NCBI RefSeq assembly: GCF_003369835.1
Contig: NZ_QPMJ01000002.1
Span: 248,001-312,000, forward strand
Length of the DNA: 64,000 bases
Direction: 5' to 3'
From: Halorussus rarus
Lineage (GTDB): Archaea > Halobacteriota > Halobacteria > Halobacteriales > Haladaptataceae
Within the stretch, counting starts at the first letter, position 1. Each line of letters opens with the position of its first letter. Positions 16,614 through 25,610 of this stretch are shown piece by piece. The position numbers and the translations under genes are program-made. The notes under the pieces were generated by a model, which did no database searches, was not told the DNA's origin, and worked only from the letters and a program-made list of their open reading frames with translations.

Positions 16614-17930
16614 ATGGCTATCAACGACGCAGTCCGGCACGTCGGTCCGGACACGGACACCGCTGCCGGCGAGTTCTGGCGACACGCGTTCGAGCACCTG
16701 GTCGAACACCTCCCCGAACCCGCGTTCCTCGTCGACGGCGGCGGGGACATCGTCCAGTGGAACCGGGGCGCCGAGGAGATGACGGGGTACCCGGCGGAGG
16801 AGGTGATCGGCCGGCACGCCTACGACGTCTTCGGCACCGAGGGCGAGGACGAGACGCTGGCCGAGACCGTGATCCGGACCGGCGAGGTCATCCGCGAGGA
16901 GGAGATCCGATCCGCGGCGACCGCCGACGGCGAGCGGGCCCACGCAAGGGCGTTCGGCGTACCCGTCACCACGCCGGAGGACGAGGTCGTGGGTGCGGTG
17001 GAAGTCCTCAATCGCGTGACCGAACTCGTCGAACAGCAGGAGACGATGCGGAATCTCCAGGCCCAGATGACCGACGAGGTCGAGTCCGCGGTCGACGAAC
17101 TCCGGGAGTCGACCGCCGACGTCTCCGAGGACTCCCAGCGGGTCAGCGACCTCGCGGACGAGCAGGAGGAGAACCTCCGGGAGGTCCAGTCGGAGGTGTC
17201 GTCGCTGAGCGCCACGGTCGAGGAGATCGCGTCGAGCGCCGACGAGGTGAGCACCCGGAGCACCGAGGCGAAGGAATCGGCCGAGGAGTCGGTCCAGAGC
17301 GCCGAGCGCACGCTCGAGACCGTGGACACCGTCACGTCGGAGTCGGAGGCGGTCGCGGCCGACGCCCGCGAGCTGGAGGACCGCGTCAACGACATCGGCG
17401 AGGTGGTCGAGGTCATCGACGACATCGCCGACCAGACCAATCTGCTCGCGCTCAACGCCAACATCGAGGCGGCCCGCGCCGACGGTGACGGCTCCGGGTT
17501 CACCGTGGTCGCCAACGAGATCAAGGAACTCGCCGAGCGGTCGAAGGACCGCGCGGACGAGATAGAGGAGATCGTCGCGGAGGTCCGCGAGACGACTCAC
17601 GACACGGTCGAGAAGATCGAGGCCAACGACCGGCGACTCGACGAGGTCGCCGACGACGTCGAGACGGTGGTCGAGAACCAGCGGGCCATCGTGGCCGCGG
17701 TCAAGCAGACCGACGACGGCGTCTTCCAGATCGCCGACACCACCGAGGAGCAGGCCGCGAGCGCCGAGGAGATCGCCAGCATGACCGACACGGTCGTCGG
17801 CCAGGCCGGGGACGTCTCCGACTCGGTCGAGGGCATCGCGGCCGCCAACGAGGAGCAGACGGCGATGGTCCGGGAGATCGCGAAGAGCATCGAGTCGCTC
17901 GAGGCGTCCATCGAGGACGTGACGGAGTAG
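16614..17930 (+). CDS. Soluble PAS-containing methyl-accepting transducer (Htr-like)
   Basis: This 438-residue protein has no transmembrane segment. Residues 24-135 are a PAS domain ([23 protein letters not shown]). Residues 140-438 are a long coiled coil with the chemotaxis signalling tip [20 protein letters not shown] and [17 protein letters not shown] (about 271-310), where CheA/CheW bind. Clusters of adjacent Glu/Gln in the flanking helices are likely methylation sites. It is expected to sense a cytoplasmic signal through PAS (possibly redox or a small molecule) and feed the archaellum switch. It is a single gene. Confidence 0.94.
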   Translation: MAINDAVRHVGPDTDTAAGEFWRHAFEHLVEHLPEPAFLVDGGGDIVQWNRGAEEMTGYPAEEVIGRHAYDVFGTEGEDETLAETVIRTGEVIREEEIRSAATADGERAHARAFGVPVTTPEDEVVGAVEVLNRVTELVEQQETMRNLQAQMTDEVESAVDELRESTADVSEDSQRVSDLADEQEENLREVQSEVSSLSATVEEIASSADEVSTRSTEAKESAEESVQSAERTLETVDTVTSESEAVAADARELEDRVNDIGEVVEVIDDIADQTNLLALNANIEAARADGDGSGFTVVANEIKELAERSKDRADEIEEIVAEVRETTHDTVEKIEANDRRLDEVADDVETVVENQRAIVAAVKQTDDGVFQIADTTEEQAASAEEIASMTDTVVGQAGDVSDSVEGIAAANEEQTAMVREIAKSIESLEASIEDVTE

Positions 17931-18004
17931 TCCGGCGACCTCGATGCTCTCGGCGACGCCGTCCGGGAGCGACGATTTACGGTCCCGCCGGTCGAACCAC
18001 CGGT

Positions 18005-19300
18005 ATGGAGATTCCCTACGCCGACTCGACCCTCGACGTCGCGTTCCCCGACTGCGACGTGACGGTCGCGGAACCGCCGGGCGGCGACCCCGTCGACCCG
18101 TGCGAGGCCGCCGCGGAAGCGCTCGCCGACCCCCACGGCCCGCGCCTGCGCGAGCGGGTCGGCGCCGACGACGAGGTCGCCGTCGTCGTGACCGACGTGA
18201 CCAGGGCGACGCCCGACGACGTGCTGGTGGACGCGCTGGTCGAGGAACTCGGCGCGGCGGGCGTCGAGCGCGACCAGATCACCATCGTCGTGGGGCTCGG
18301 CCTCCACCGGCCGATGACCGACGACGAACTCCGCGAGGCGCTGGGCGAGTACGCCGACCTGGCCGAAAACCACGACGCCGGGGCCGCCCGCAGAGTCGGC
18401 GAAGTCGAGGGACCGGACGGCGAGTCCGTCGCGGTCGAACTCAACCCGACCGTCGCGGACGCCGACGCCGTGGTCTCGACCGGGATGGTCGAACCCCACC
18501 AGTACGCCGGGTTCTCCGGCGGCGCGAAGACGGTCGTGGTCGGCGGCGGCGGCGAGTCGCTCATCGGGTACACCCACGGCCCGGGGATGCTGGCCCAGGA
18601 GGGCGTCCGCCTGGGCCGGGTCGCGGGCAACCCCTTCCGGGAGATGCTCGACGAGGCCGGCGACCTCGTCGGGGTGGACTTCTGCCTGAACGTCACCCAC
18701 GCGCCGGCAGGGAGTCTCGTGAGCGGAGCGAACGAGACCTCGGAAGTCGAGCGGAGCGAGTCTTCCGGTGTCCTCGGCGCCAGCGCGGGCGACCACCGAG
18801 CGGTCGTCCGGGACCTCGCCGACACGGCGAGGGCGGCGCTGTCGGTCGGCGTCGAGGGTGGCTACGACGCGGTGGTCGCCGGCGTCGGCGCGCCCAAGGA
18901 CGCCAACCTCTACCAGGCGACCCGGGCCGCGACCTACGTCGCGCTCGGCGATTACGACCCCCTGCGGGCCGACGGTCGGCTGGTCGTCCCGGCGCGCTTG
19001 CAGGAGGGCGCGGGCGAGGGCACGGGCGAGCGGCGCTTCTACGAGTGGCTGAGCGGGGCCGAGAGCGCCGAGGCGCTCTACGAGGAGATGCGACGGGGCT
19101 ACGACCCCGGCGCCCAGCGCGCCTTCGTCGTGGCGCGGGTCCTCCGGGAGTACGACCTCTCCGTGACGAACAGCGAACACCCCGAAATCGTCGAGGACTG
19201 TCTGATGCACGCCCGCGAGTCGGTCGAGGACGCGGTCGAACCGGGCAGCGACGTGCTGGTGGTCCCGGACGCGCTCGACACGCTGCTGGTCGAGAAGTAG
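18005..19300 (+). CDS. LarA-type DUF2088 protein (lactate racemase homologue)
   Basis: This 431-residue protein carries the LarA N-terminal domain with VVTDVTRATPDDVLVDALV, GLHRPMTDDELREALGEY (one of the LarA His motifs) and FSGGAKTVVVGGGGESLIGYTHG (the FSGGxKxxxPG region). The second domain covers about 290-431. True LarA uses a nickel-pincer cofactor made by LarB/C/E; none of those genes is in this window, so the reaction could be another 2-hydroxyacid racemisation. Residues around 237-255 are a Ser/Glu insert encoded by two hairpins. Confidence 0.85.
   Translation: MEIPYADSTLDVAFPDCDVTVAEPPGGDPVDPCEAAAEALADPHGPRLRERVGADDEVAVVVTDVTRATPDDVLVDALVEELGAAGVERDQITIVVGLGLHRPMTDDELREALGEYADLAENHDAGAARRVGEVEGPDGESVAVELNPTVADADAVVSTGMVEPHQYAGFSGGAKTVVVGGGGESLIGYTHGPGMLAQEGVRLGRVAGNPFREMLDEAGDLVGVDFCLNVTHAPAGSLVSGANETSEVERSESSGVLGASAGDHRAVVRDLADTARAALSVGVEGGYDAVVAGVGAPKDANLYQATRAATYVALGDYDPLRADGRLVVPARLQEGAGEGTGERRFYEWLSGAESAEALYEEMRRGYDPGAQRAFVVARVLREYDLSVTNSEHPEIVEDCLMHARESVEDAVEPGSDVLVVPDALDTLLVEK
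18714..18767. repeat. In-frame double hairpin insert in the LarA-type gene
   Basis: The first hairpin has arms GTCTCGT and ACGAGAC (18714-18738) around the 11-base loop GAGCGGAGCGA. The second has arms CGGAAG and CTTCCG (18741-18767), and its loop contains the same GAGCGGAGCGA (18749-18759). The region encodes SLVSGANETSEVERSESSG, a low-complexity stretch in an otherwise conserved protein. Reuse of the same loop points to a common element rather than chance. Confidence 0.75.
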
Positions 19301-19327
19301 CGGAACGGGCCGACGGTAGAGCCGTCG

Positions 19328-22090
19328 TCACCGGGCCGCCGACGTCCCGGTCGGCCGCTCGTGCTCGTCGCCGATCTCCTCGAGCACCCGGTCGTGGAAC
19401 TCCTGCAGGACGGCGCTCTCGTCCTCGGCCAGCACCACGTCGCTGGCCATCAGGGTGGCGAGGCCGAACGCCCTGGGCGTCGGGACGTCGACCCGGTTGG
19501 TGACCACAGACACCTCGCCGGCCTGGACGTCGGCGAGCACGTCCTCGATGGCCGACACGGCCAGTTTGTCCTCGATTATCTCGCGGTAGGTCTCCTCGAC
19601 GACCGCGAACTCCTCGAGGTCCTGGGCGAACCCCAGCAGCATCTCGCTGGAGACCTGCTGCTCGCTGGCGGACTTCTCGTAGCCCTTGTAGCGCTTCAGG
19701 ATCATCAGCGACCGGGTGGCGTTGATGCGGAAGTACCGCTGGAGGAGCTCGGTCCCGTCGAGCGCGGCCCGGAGGTCGCTCCGGACGTCCTCGGGGCGGA
19801 CGTCACGGAGAATCTCGGCCACGTCGACCTTCCGGTTGAGCGGCATCGACACCGTGAAGCCGTGGTCGGCGACCGCCAGCGAGACGTTGGTGTTGGCGGC
19901 GTTGGCACAGCGGTAGGCGACGACCCGCGAGAGGCCGTCGTTGAACTTCCGGCCGTAGTTCGAGTGGACGTAGTAGTGGCGCTCGTACTCGTCGCGGTCG
20001 AGTTCGACCTCGACCGCGAGCCGGCTGTCGGTGCTGACGCTCCCGGTGCCGGCGTACCGGAGCTGCTCGTCGAACATCCGGGCGATTGCCCGGACGCTGT
20101 TCTCGTCCAGCGGGAACTCCCGGAGCCACACCCGGACCGCGGGCTTGCCCCGCTTCTCGAACCGGTCGAGGAGGTCGCCCTGGAACTCGAGGATGGACCG
20201 GCCGAGGTCGTACGACAGCGGCAGCCGCTCGGAGAACCACGACGGGACCGTGGGCCGGGCGTTCGTCCGGTCGGCGTACACCTTCGACCCGCGGCGGTAC
20301 CGGAACTCGAAGTGCTGGCCGCCGAGGACGAACACGTCGCCCTTCTCTAAGGTGTCGAGGTACGACTCGTCGAGGTCGCCGACCCACTCGTTGTCGGCGC
20401 GGGTGAACACGTCGCACGTGAACGAGTCGGGGATCGTCCCGATATTTGTCATGTAGATGACCCGGGCGAGCCGGCCCCGTTTCCCTATCAGGGGCTCGCC
20501 CACCTCGTAGTCGGGGTAGTGGTACTCGCCGTCCGGCGGGTCGTTCTCGTCGCGCCAGATCTTGGCGTAGACGTTCTTGTCCTCCAGCCCCTCGTAGTCG
20601 GAGGTCAGGTACCGGAACAGGGTCTCGAACTGGTCGTCCGAGAAGTTCCGGTAGGGGTAGGCCCGGCGGAGCGTCTCGCGGACCTCCCGCTCGGGCCGGA
20701 CGTCGTTGATGGCCATGCCGTAGACGTGCTGGACCGCCACGTCGTAGGCCTCCTCGGGGACGAACACCCGGTCGACGAACCCCTCCTCGGCCTTCTTGAG
20801 CATCACCGCGCACTCGACGAGCTCGTCGCGGTCGAGCGCGATGACCCGCCCCGCGACGGTCTGGCCGAGCTGGTGGCCCGCCCGGCCGACGCGCTGGAGC
20901 AGCGAGGCGACCGACTTCGGCGAGCCGACCTGGACCACGAGGTCGACGTGGGGCATGTCGATGCCCAGTTCCAGGCTCGTGGAGGTCGTCACCACGTCGA
21001 GCGCGCCCGCCTTGAGGTCCTCCTCGATGGACTGGCGGGCCTCCTTCGAGAGGCTGCCGTGGTGACAGCCCGAGTTGTCCTCGTCGTAGACGGCGTAGCG
21101 CTCCCGGAGGTTGTGGAGGACCCGCTCGGCGCCCGACCGGGTGTTGGTGAACACCAGGGTGTTGGTGTGCTCGGAGACGAGGTCGTCGAGCTGGTCGTAG
21201 AACCGCTCGTTGACCACGTCCCGGGGCGTGGCGATGAGGTCGTCGGTCGGACACTGGAGTTCGATGTCGAACTCCCGGACGAACCGGGTGTCGACGATCT
21301 CGCAGTCGCGGGCGCGGCCCGGTCCCGACTCCCCGCCGGCGTCCGCCCGGCCGACGAGGAAGTCCGCGATGTCCTCGAGCGGTTCGACGGTCGCCGAGCA
21401 GCCGATGCGGGTCGGCGACGACTCGACCATGTTCTCGAGTCGCTCCAGACTCACCGCGAGGTGGGTGCCCCGCTTGCCGTCGGCGAGGCTGTGGATCTCG
21501 TCGACGACGACGTACTCGACGGTCTCGAGCTTCCGCTTGAACTTCGGGGAGTTGAGCAGGATGGCCAGCGTCTCGGGCGTCGTGTTGAGGATGTGGGGCG
21601 TCTCCTCCAGCATCTTCCGGCGAGCCGCGTCGTCGGTGTCGCCGTGCCGGATGGCGTGGCGGACCGACGGCTCGCCGTCCATCCGGGCGGCGATGCCCTC
21701 CAGGGGCTCGGCCAGGTTCCGGTGGATGTCGTTGGCCAGCGACTTGAGCGGCGAGACGTAGAGGCAGTACACCGAGTTGTCGAGCCCGTCGGGCTCCTCG
21801 CGCTCCCGTCGGAACAGCTCGTTCAGGATGGCGGTGAAGGAGCTGAGCGTCTTCCCGCTGCCGGTCGGCGACGCGATGAGGGCGTTGTCCCCCTCGTGGA
21901 TGAGCGGGATGGCCTCCTTCTGCGGCGGCGTGAAGAACCCGCCGTTGTCGGGGACGTACGCCCCGAACTGGTCGACCCACCACTCCCTGACCGCCGGTTC
22001 CAGCGATTCGAGGACGTCGGCGTCGTCCACCGCGACCGACTCGGCGTCGAAGTCGAACTCCCCGCGCGCCAGTAGCTCGCGCGCTCCCAT
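19328..22090 (-). CDS. Lhr-type DEAD/DEAH helicase
   Basis: This 920-residue superfamily 2 helicase has motif I SPTGSGKT (near residue 70), motif Ia CLYVSPLKSLANDI, motif II VDEIHSL, motif III GCSATV, motif IV LVFTNTRSGAERVL, motif V TTSTSLELGIDMPHVDLV and motif VI LLQRVGRAGHQLG. The long C terminus continues with winged-helix and helical-bundle domains as in Lhr helicases, which act in DNA repair/replication restart. The chosen ATG 22090 lies just before the first conserved segment; the longer frame adds 35 Arg-rich residues. Confidence 0.94.
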   Translation of the reverse strand: MGARELLARGEFDFDAESVAVDDADVLESLEPAVREWWVDQFGAYVPDNGGFFTPPQKEAIPLIHEGDNALIASPTGSGKTLSSFTAILNELFRREREEPDGLDNSVYCLYVSPLKSLANDIHRNLAEPLEGIAARMDGEPSVRHAIRHGDTDDAARRKMLEETPHILNTTPETLAILLNSPKFKRKLETVEYVVVDEIHSLADGKRGTHLAVSLERLENMVESSPTRIGCSATVEPLEDIADFLVGRADAGGESGPGRARDCEIVDTRFVREFDIELQCPTDDLIATPRDVVNERFYDQLDDLVSEHTNTLVFTNTRSGAERVLHNLRERYAVYDEDNSGCHHGSLSKEARQSIEEDLKAGALDVVTTSTSLELGIDMPHVDLVVQVGSPKSVASLLQRVGRAGHQLGQTVAGRVIALDRDELVECAVMLKKAEEGFVDRVFVPEEAYDVAVQHVYGMAINDVRPEREVRETLRRAYPYRNFSDDQFETLFRYLTSDYEGLEDKNVYAKIWRDENDPPDGEYHYPDYEVGEPLIGKRGRLARVIYMTNIGTIPDSFTCDVFTRADNEWVGDLDESYLDTLEKGDVFVLGGQHFEFRYRRGSKVYADRTNARPTVPSWFSERLPLSYDLGRSILEFQGDLLDRFEKRGKPAVRVWLREFPLDENSVRAIARMFDEQLRYAGTGSVSTDSRLAVEVELDRDEYERHYYVHSNYGRKFNDGLSRVVAYRCANAANTNVSLAVADHGFTVSMPLNRKVDVAEILRDVRPEDVRSDLRAALDGTELLQRYFRINATRSLMILKRYKGYEKSASEQQVSSEMLLGFAQDLEEFAVVEETYREIIEDKLAVSAIEDVLADVQAGEVSVVTNRVDVPTPRAFGLATLMASDVVLAEDESAVLQEFHDRVLEEIGDEHERPTGTSAAR

Positions 22091-22367
22091 CTTGGCGGAC
22101 CGTTGGGGGCGGGTACTTAAGACGGTTTGGTCGCCGGAGTGAAAGTGAAACCGACGCCTCGAACGCCCGACGGGACCGTCCGGCGGACGCTTCACCCGTG
22201 CTCGCGTCCGGTCGGTCCAATTCCGGCCGGCGCTGCAAGCAGGACGTTCTGGAATTTGATTTAATACTTTGGCACCCGGTGAAAGTGTACCTCGCGGGTT
22301 GATGGACTCTATTCGGTGTTGGACGCAGACAGCTGTAATTTCGTATATTTATAAATAAGCCCCGCGC

Positions 22368-23171
22368 TCAGCCGACGACGCCGTATCCCGCGAGGAGCAC
22401 CCAGATTCCGACCGCCGCGAGGACGAACCCCGCAGGAATCCGCCAGAGGCCGAACGTCCGGGACCGGACCAGGTCCGCCTGCTGGCGGTCCGAGACCAGG
22501 AACATCGGCTCCTCACGCTCGTCGGCCTCGCGGATCTCCATCTGCTCGGGGGTGCTGGGCGCGACCGCGTCGCCGCGGGGGTGGACCGTCCCGTAGACGT
22601 ACACCTCCTCGCCGGGCTTCAGGAGGTGCTGGTGGTAGCGCCGGTCGCCCTCCTGGTTGCCCCAGTCGAGCGACTCGATGAGCGGCGCGTCCGACCGGCC
22701 CGGCGTCGAATCCGAGGCGAGGAACTCCCGAACCGGCTCGGGCGGGTCGTCGGGACCGCCGACCTCGATGGTCCCCTCGGCGAGTTCGTCGAGGTCGAAG
22801 TCGGCGCCGTCGGGCCGGACCCGGATCGTCCCGGTGTCGTCCTCGACCGCGAACGCCGACACCGACGCGACGCCGCCGCCCACGGTGTGCCAGTCGGAGT
22901 GCTTGCCGCTCTCGTCCCACTCCTCGATCTCCCAGTCGGCGGCCAGACAGGTCTCCTCCGTGAACGGCGCGCGCATCGTCTCCCCGTCGACGGGTCTGGC
23001 TGCCCCCGTAATCTCGGTCGGACCGGGGTCGACGTGCCAGATGTCGGTGGTCGGGGTCTCCCGCATGAGTTTGCGCTGACGGTACCGCGTCAGTCCGCCG
23101 TACAGCAGGTACGCGCCGGCCGCGAGCGCGGCCAGCGAGAGGACGGTCCAGAACGGGGACGGGGAGGGCAT
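22368..23171 (-). CDS. GIDE-domain membrane protein
   Basis: This 267-residue protein has a transmembrane helix at residues 8-25, a soluble middle and a second helix near the C terminus (about 244-264, IPAGFVLAAVGIWVLLAGYGV). The middle contains GAARPVDGETMRAPFTEETCLAADWEIEEW and GTIRVRPDGADFDLDEL, matching the GIDE/MULAN domain known from mitochondrial MAPL/MUL1. The RING finger of the eukaryotic proteins is absent. Function in archaea is unknown. The AT-rich 22346-22357 segment (TATTTATAAATA) 11 bases past its stop may be a T-rich terminator. Confidence 0.82.
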   Translation of the reverse strand: MPSPSPFWTVLSLAALAAGAYLLYGGLTRYRQRKLMRETPTTDIWHVDPGPTEITGAARPVDGETMRAPFTEETCLAADWEIEEWDESGKHSDWHTVGGGVASVSAFAVEDDTGTIRVRPDGADFDLDELAEGTIEVGGPDDPPEPVREFLASDSTPGRSDAPLIESLDWGNQEGDRRYHQHLLKPGEEVYVYGTVHPRGDAVAPSTPEQMEIREADEREEPMFLVSDRQQADLVRSRTFGLWRIPAGFVLAAVGIWVLLAGYGVVG

Positions 23172-23263
23172 ATTCGGGCGCCGATATGTAGGCGCACCCC
23201 GAATAACTGGCGGTCGCCGCCCCGCCCGAAGCGATTATCCCACTCCGTCCCCGGGAGTCGAAC

Positions 23264-24052
23264 ATGCAGGTCACGTTCCTCGGCACGGGTAGCGCGATGC
23301 CGACCGGCGAGCGGTACCAGACCGGCATCGTCGTCGGCGACGAGGCGGCCGACCGGCGCGTGCTGGTCGACTGCGGCAGCGGCGTGCTCCACCGCCTCCA
23401 GCAGTCGGGCATCGGCTACGAGAACGTCTCGACGGTCCTGTTGACCCACCACCACCTCGACCACGTGGCCGACCTCCTGCCGCTGCTGAAGGCCCGGTGG
23501 CTCGCGGGCGAGGAGCACCTCGAAGTCGTGGGCCCGTCGGGCACGAAGGCGCTGGTCGACGACCTGCTCGGCGTGTTCGACTACCTGGAGGGGCGGATGG
23601 ACGTCCGAGTCCGGGAGGTCGGCGCCCACGAGTTCGAGGTGGCCGGATTCGACGTCGAGGGGTACGAGACCCGCCACTCGGTGCCGTGCCTGGCCTACCG
23701 GTTCGACGACGTCTCCGAGTCAGGCTCGAAGGCTCGCGGGACTTCGTCCCGCGGTGGGTTCACCTACAGCGGCGACAGCGAGGCGTTCGCCGGCCTCCCG
23801 AACTTCGCCGACGGCTGCGACGCGCTGGCCCACGACTGCTCGTTCCCCGACGACGTGGACGTCGACAACCACCCCACGCCGACCCAGCTCGGCGAGGCGC
23901 TGGCGGAGTCGGGCGCCGACATCGGCCGGGTCTTCCTGACCCACCTCTACCCCCACACCGAGGGCCGCCACGAGGAGATGCTCGACTCCATCGAGGCGGT
24001 GTACGACGGCGACGTGCGGTTCGCTGATGACCTCCGAACCGTCGAGCTGTAG
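23264..24052 (+). CDS. MBL-fold hydrolase, RNase Z-like
   Basis: This 262-residue protein starts MQVTFLGTGSAMPTGERYQ, the RNase Z/ElaC-type opening. It has metal motif THHHLDHVADL (about residues 65-75), HSVPCLAYRFDD near 138, a YSGDSE aspartate motif near 168, DCSF near 194 and FLTHLYP near 225. The flexible arm needed for tRNA is not obvious, so it may act on another substrate. Residues about 150-163 are a Ser/Gly insert formed by a perfect hairpin. Its 3' end is followed by a degenerate copy of itself. Confidence 0.87.
   Translation: MQVTFLGTGSAMPTGERYQTGIVVGDEAADRRVLVDCGSGVLHRLQQSGIGYENVSTVLLTHHHLDHVADLLPLLKARWLAGEEHLEVVGPSGTKALVDDLLGVFDYLEGRMDVRVREVGAHEFEVAGFDVEGYETRHSVPCLAYRFDDVSESGSKARGTSSRGGFTYSGDSEAFAGLPNFADGCDALAHDCSFPDDVDVDNHPTPTQLGEALAESGADIGRVFLTHLYPHTEGRHEEMLDSIEAVYDGDVRFADDLRTVEL
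23735..23753. repeat. In-frame hairpin in the RNase Z-like gene
   Basis: CGCGGGAC-TTC-GTCCCGCG: perfect eight-base arms with a three-base loop. It encodes part of SGSKARGTSSRGG, a loop insert between the conserved YRFDD and FTYSGDSE elements. It belongs with the other in-frame palindromes. Confidence 0.75.
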
Positions 24053-24111
24053 GCTCGACATCGTTCGGAGGAATCAGCGTCGCGGACGACTCGCGAACCG
24101 TCGAGTTGGAG
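24021..24111. repeat. Degenerate duplication of the RNase Z-like gene's 3' end
   Basis: The last 32 bases of the gene (24021-24052) reappear at 24080-24111 with about 25 of 32 positions equal by eye, including an uninterrupted CGAACCGTCGAG. The stop codon is GAG in the copy. The stretch between them (about 24034-24072) can pair imperfectly (CCTCCGAAC.. with ..GTTCGGAGG). This looks like a local duplication or gene-end replacement. Confidence 0.6.
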
Positions 24112-24194
24112 AACGGGGCGGGCCTGTCGAGAGCCTCCCGGCGATACCGGCCGTGCGCCAAACTGTTTTCCCGCGACGCCGCATCTCGTACGGC

Positions 24195-24530
24195 ATGACC
24201 GACCAGTGTCAGTACCTGGAGTACCGACCGCTGTCGGCGGCGGGTGGGTCCGGCGATGGCGAGGGCTCCGACGGCGCCGGCAGTTCTGACGCCGAACCCC
24301 GGGCCTACTGCACCGCAGCCGACCGGTTCGTCCAGGCGATGCGGGCCGACGTCTGCAACCGGCGGTACGGCCTCGACCCCGAGACGGACTGCGAGTTCTA
24401 CCGCGAGGTCGAGGGGTTACCCGAGGCGCCGGGCGACGAGGGGGCAGCGGCAGGGGCCGACGCGGGCGGCCAAGGAGGTGCGGAAGACGGGAGCGGCCCG
24501 GGATACGCTGACGGCGCGGGAGGCGACTGA
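24195..24530 (+). CDS. Small Cys-containing haloarchaeal protein
   Basis: This 111-residue protein has an ordered N-terminal half (MTDQCQYLEYRPLS, then RAYCTAADRFVQAMRADVCNRRYGLDPETDCEFYREVEG, about 34-75) with four Cys that could bind metal, and a long Gly/Ala/Asp-rich tail. It ends two bases before the BKACE gene, so the two are likely co-transcribed. I chose ATG 24195; earlier in-frame ATG 24027 falls inside the duplicated 3' end of the preceding gene. Function is unknown. Confidence 0.74.
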   Translation: MTDQCQYLEYRPLSAAGGSGDGEGSDGAGSSDAEPRAYCTAADRFVQAMRADVCNRRYGLDPETDCEFYREVEGLPEAPGDEGAAAGADAGGQGGAEDGSGPGYADGAGGD

Positions 24531-24532
24531 GG

Positions 24533-25372
24533 ATGGCCTACGCGGACTACCTCGACGGCGAGCCCGTCGTCATCACGGCGGCGCTCACCGGCGGGGTCCA
24601 GGGCAAGGAGGCGAACCCGAACCTGCCCGAGACCCCCGAGGAGATCGGCCGAGCCGCCGCCGAGTGCGAGGAGGCCGGCGCGGCCGTGGTCCACCTCCAC
24701 GCCCGGCGGCCCAACGGCGAGCGGTCGTTCGACCGCGAGCGCTTCCAGGCCACCACCGACGAGGTGCGCTCGCGGACCGACCTCGTCGTCCAGCACTCGA
24801 CCGGCGGGACCGCCGCGCCGCTCGAAGCCCGCCGGCAGTCGCTCCGGACCGACCCGGCGCCCGACATGGCCAGCCTCGACATGGGGCCGCTGAACCGGTA
24901 CCGCCACCTCACCAGCGAGAACACCCGGGCGATGGTGGACTCGCTGTACGACGAGATGAAGGAGCGAGGTATCAAGCCCGAACTGGAGGTGTTCAACGAC
25001 GGCCACCTCAACGAGGTCCGGGGGCTGCTGGAGCGGCGCGACCTCGACGAGCCGGTGTACGCGACGCTCATCTTCGGCGGCGGCACCACGTCGCCCCCCT
25101 CGCCCCGGAACCTGCTGAACGCCGCCGACAACCTGCCCGAGGGCGCGCTGTTCAACACGCTCGGATTCGGCCCCCATCAGCTCCCGCTCACGACGATGGG
25201 TGTCCTGCTCGGGGGTCACGTCCGGGTCGGCCTGGAGGACAACGCCTACTTCCGGAAGGGCGAACTCGCCGAGAGCAACGCCCGGCTGGTCGCCCGGACC
25301 GCCGACCTGGCCCGGACGCTCGGCCGCGACCCCGCGACACCCGACGAAGCTCGCGAGATACTGAATCTGTGA
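24533..25372 (+). CDS. BKACE-family beta-keto acid cleavage enzyme (DUF849)
   Basis: This 279-residue protein has the family's TIM-barrel signatures: VVITAALTGGVQGKEANPNLPET, the metal-binding VVHLHARRPNG (two His on one strand), VVQHSTGGT, PELEVFNDGH and GHVRVGLEDNAYFRKGELAESNARLV near the end. BKACE enzymes condense beta-keto acids with acetyl-CoA, yielding a CoA ester and acetoacetate; the substrate varies and cannot be read. It follows the Cys-containing small protein gene by two bases. A tandem degenerate copy of its last codons follows the stop. Confidence 0.9.
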   Translation: MAYADYLDGEPVVITAALTGGVQGKEANPNLPETPEEIGRAAAECEEAGAAVVHLHARRPNGERSFDRERFQATTDEVRSRTDLVVQHSTGGTAAPLEARRQSLRTDPAPDMASLDMGPLNRYRHLTSENTRAMVDSLYDEMKERGIKPELEVFNDGHLNEVRGLLERRDLDEPVYATLIFGGGTTSPPSPRNLLNAADNLPEGALFNTLGFGPHQLPLTTMGVLLGGHVRVGLEDNAYFRKGELAESNARLVARTADLARTLGRDPATPDEAREILNL

Positions 25373-25401
25373 GGAACCGACGAGATTCTGCATTTGTGAG
25401 G
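25353..25401. repeat. Tandem degenerate copy of the BKACE gene's 3' end
   Basis: GCGAGATACTGAATCTGTGAGG (25353-25374) is echoed as ACGAGATTCTGCATTTGTGAGG (25380-25401), about 18 of 22 bases equal, at a 27-base offset. Each copy carries an in-frame TGA (REILNL and DEILHL), so readthrough of the first stop would meet the second. It is a small imperfect tandem duplication. Confidence 0.6.
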
Positions 25402-25478
25402 GGTCGGTGACGGACGCGTCACCAGCTTACCACTCCGTCCGGCAAGGCTGAAGGCCGCGCTCGGGCTACGTCCACGCG

Positions 25479-25610
25479 ATGACCGACACCGACGCGCCGC
25501 CGCTCGCGAGCAGCAACTACGTCACGAACACCTGCATCGAACGCCCGGGATCCGGCGTCGACGAGGAGGTCCCGGGAAGCGAGTTCGTCGCCCCGCCGGA
25601 GGGCGAGTGA
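25479..25610 (+). CDS. Possible 43-residue protein or gene remnant
   Basis: ATG 25479 opens a frame whose TGA overlaps the ATG of the downstream esterase by one base (TGATG), as in a coupled operon. The peptide has a single Cys and a neutral/acidic composition (NYVTNTCIERPG in the middle, EFVAPPEGE at the end). It could be a real mini-protein or the remains of a larger gene that sat before the esterase. No family is recognised. Confidence 0.4.
   Translation: MTDTDAPPLASSNYVTNTCIERPGSGVDEEVPGSEFVAPPEGE

Noticed and set aside
20519-22075. A 518-residue plus-strand open frame opposite the Lhr-type helicase
   Set aside because: It is the complement of a real, motif-complete helicase gene; it is Val/Leu/Asp/Arg-rich with no fold-like pattern. 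High GC in third positions makes such shadows common.
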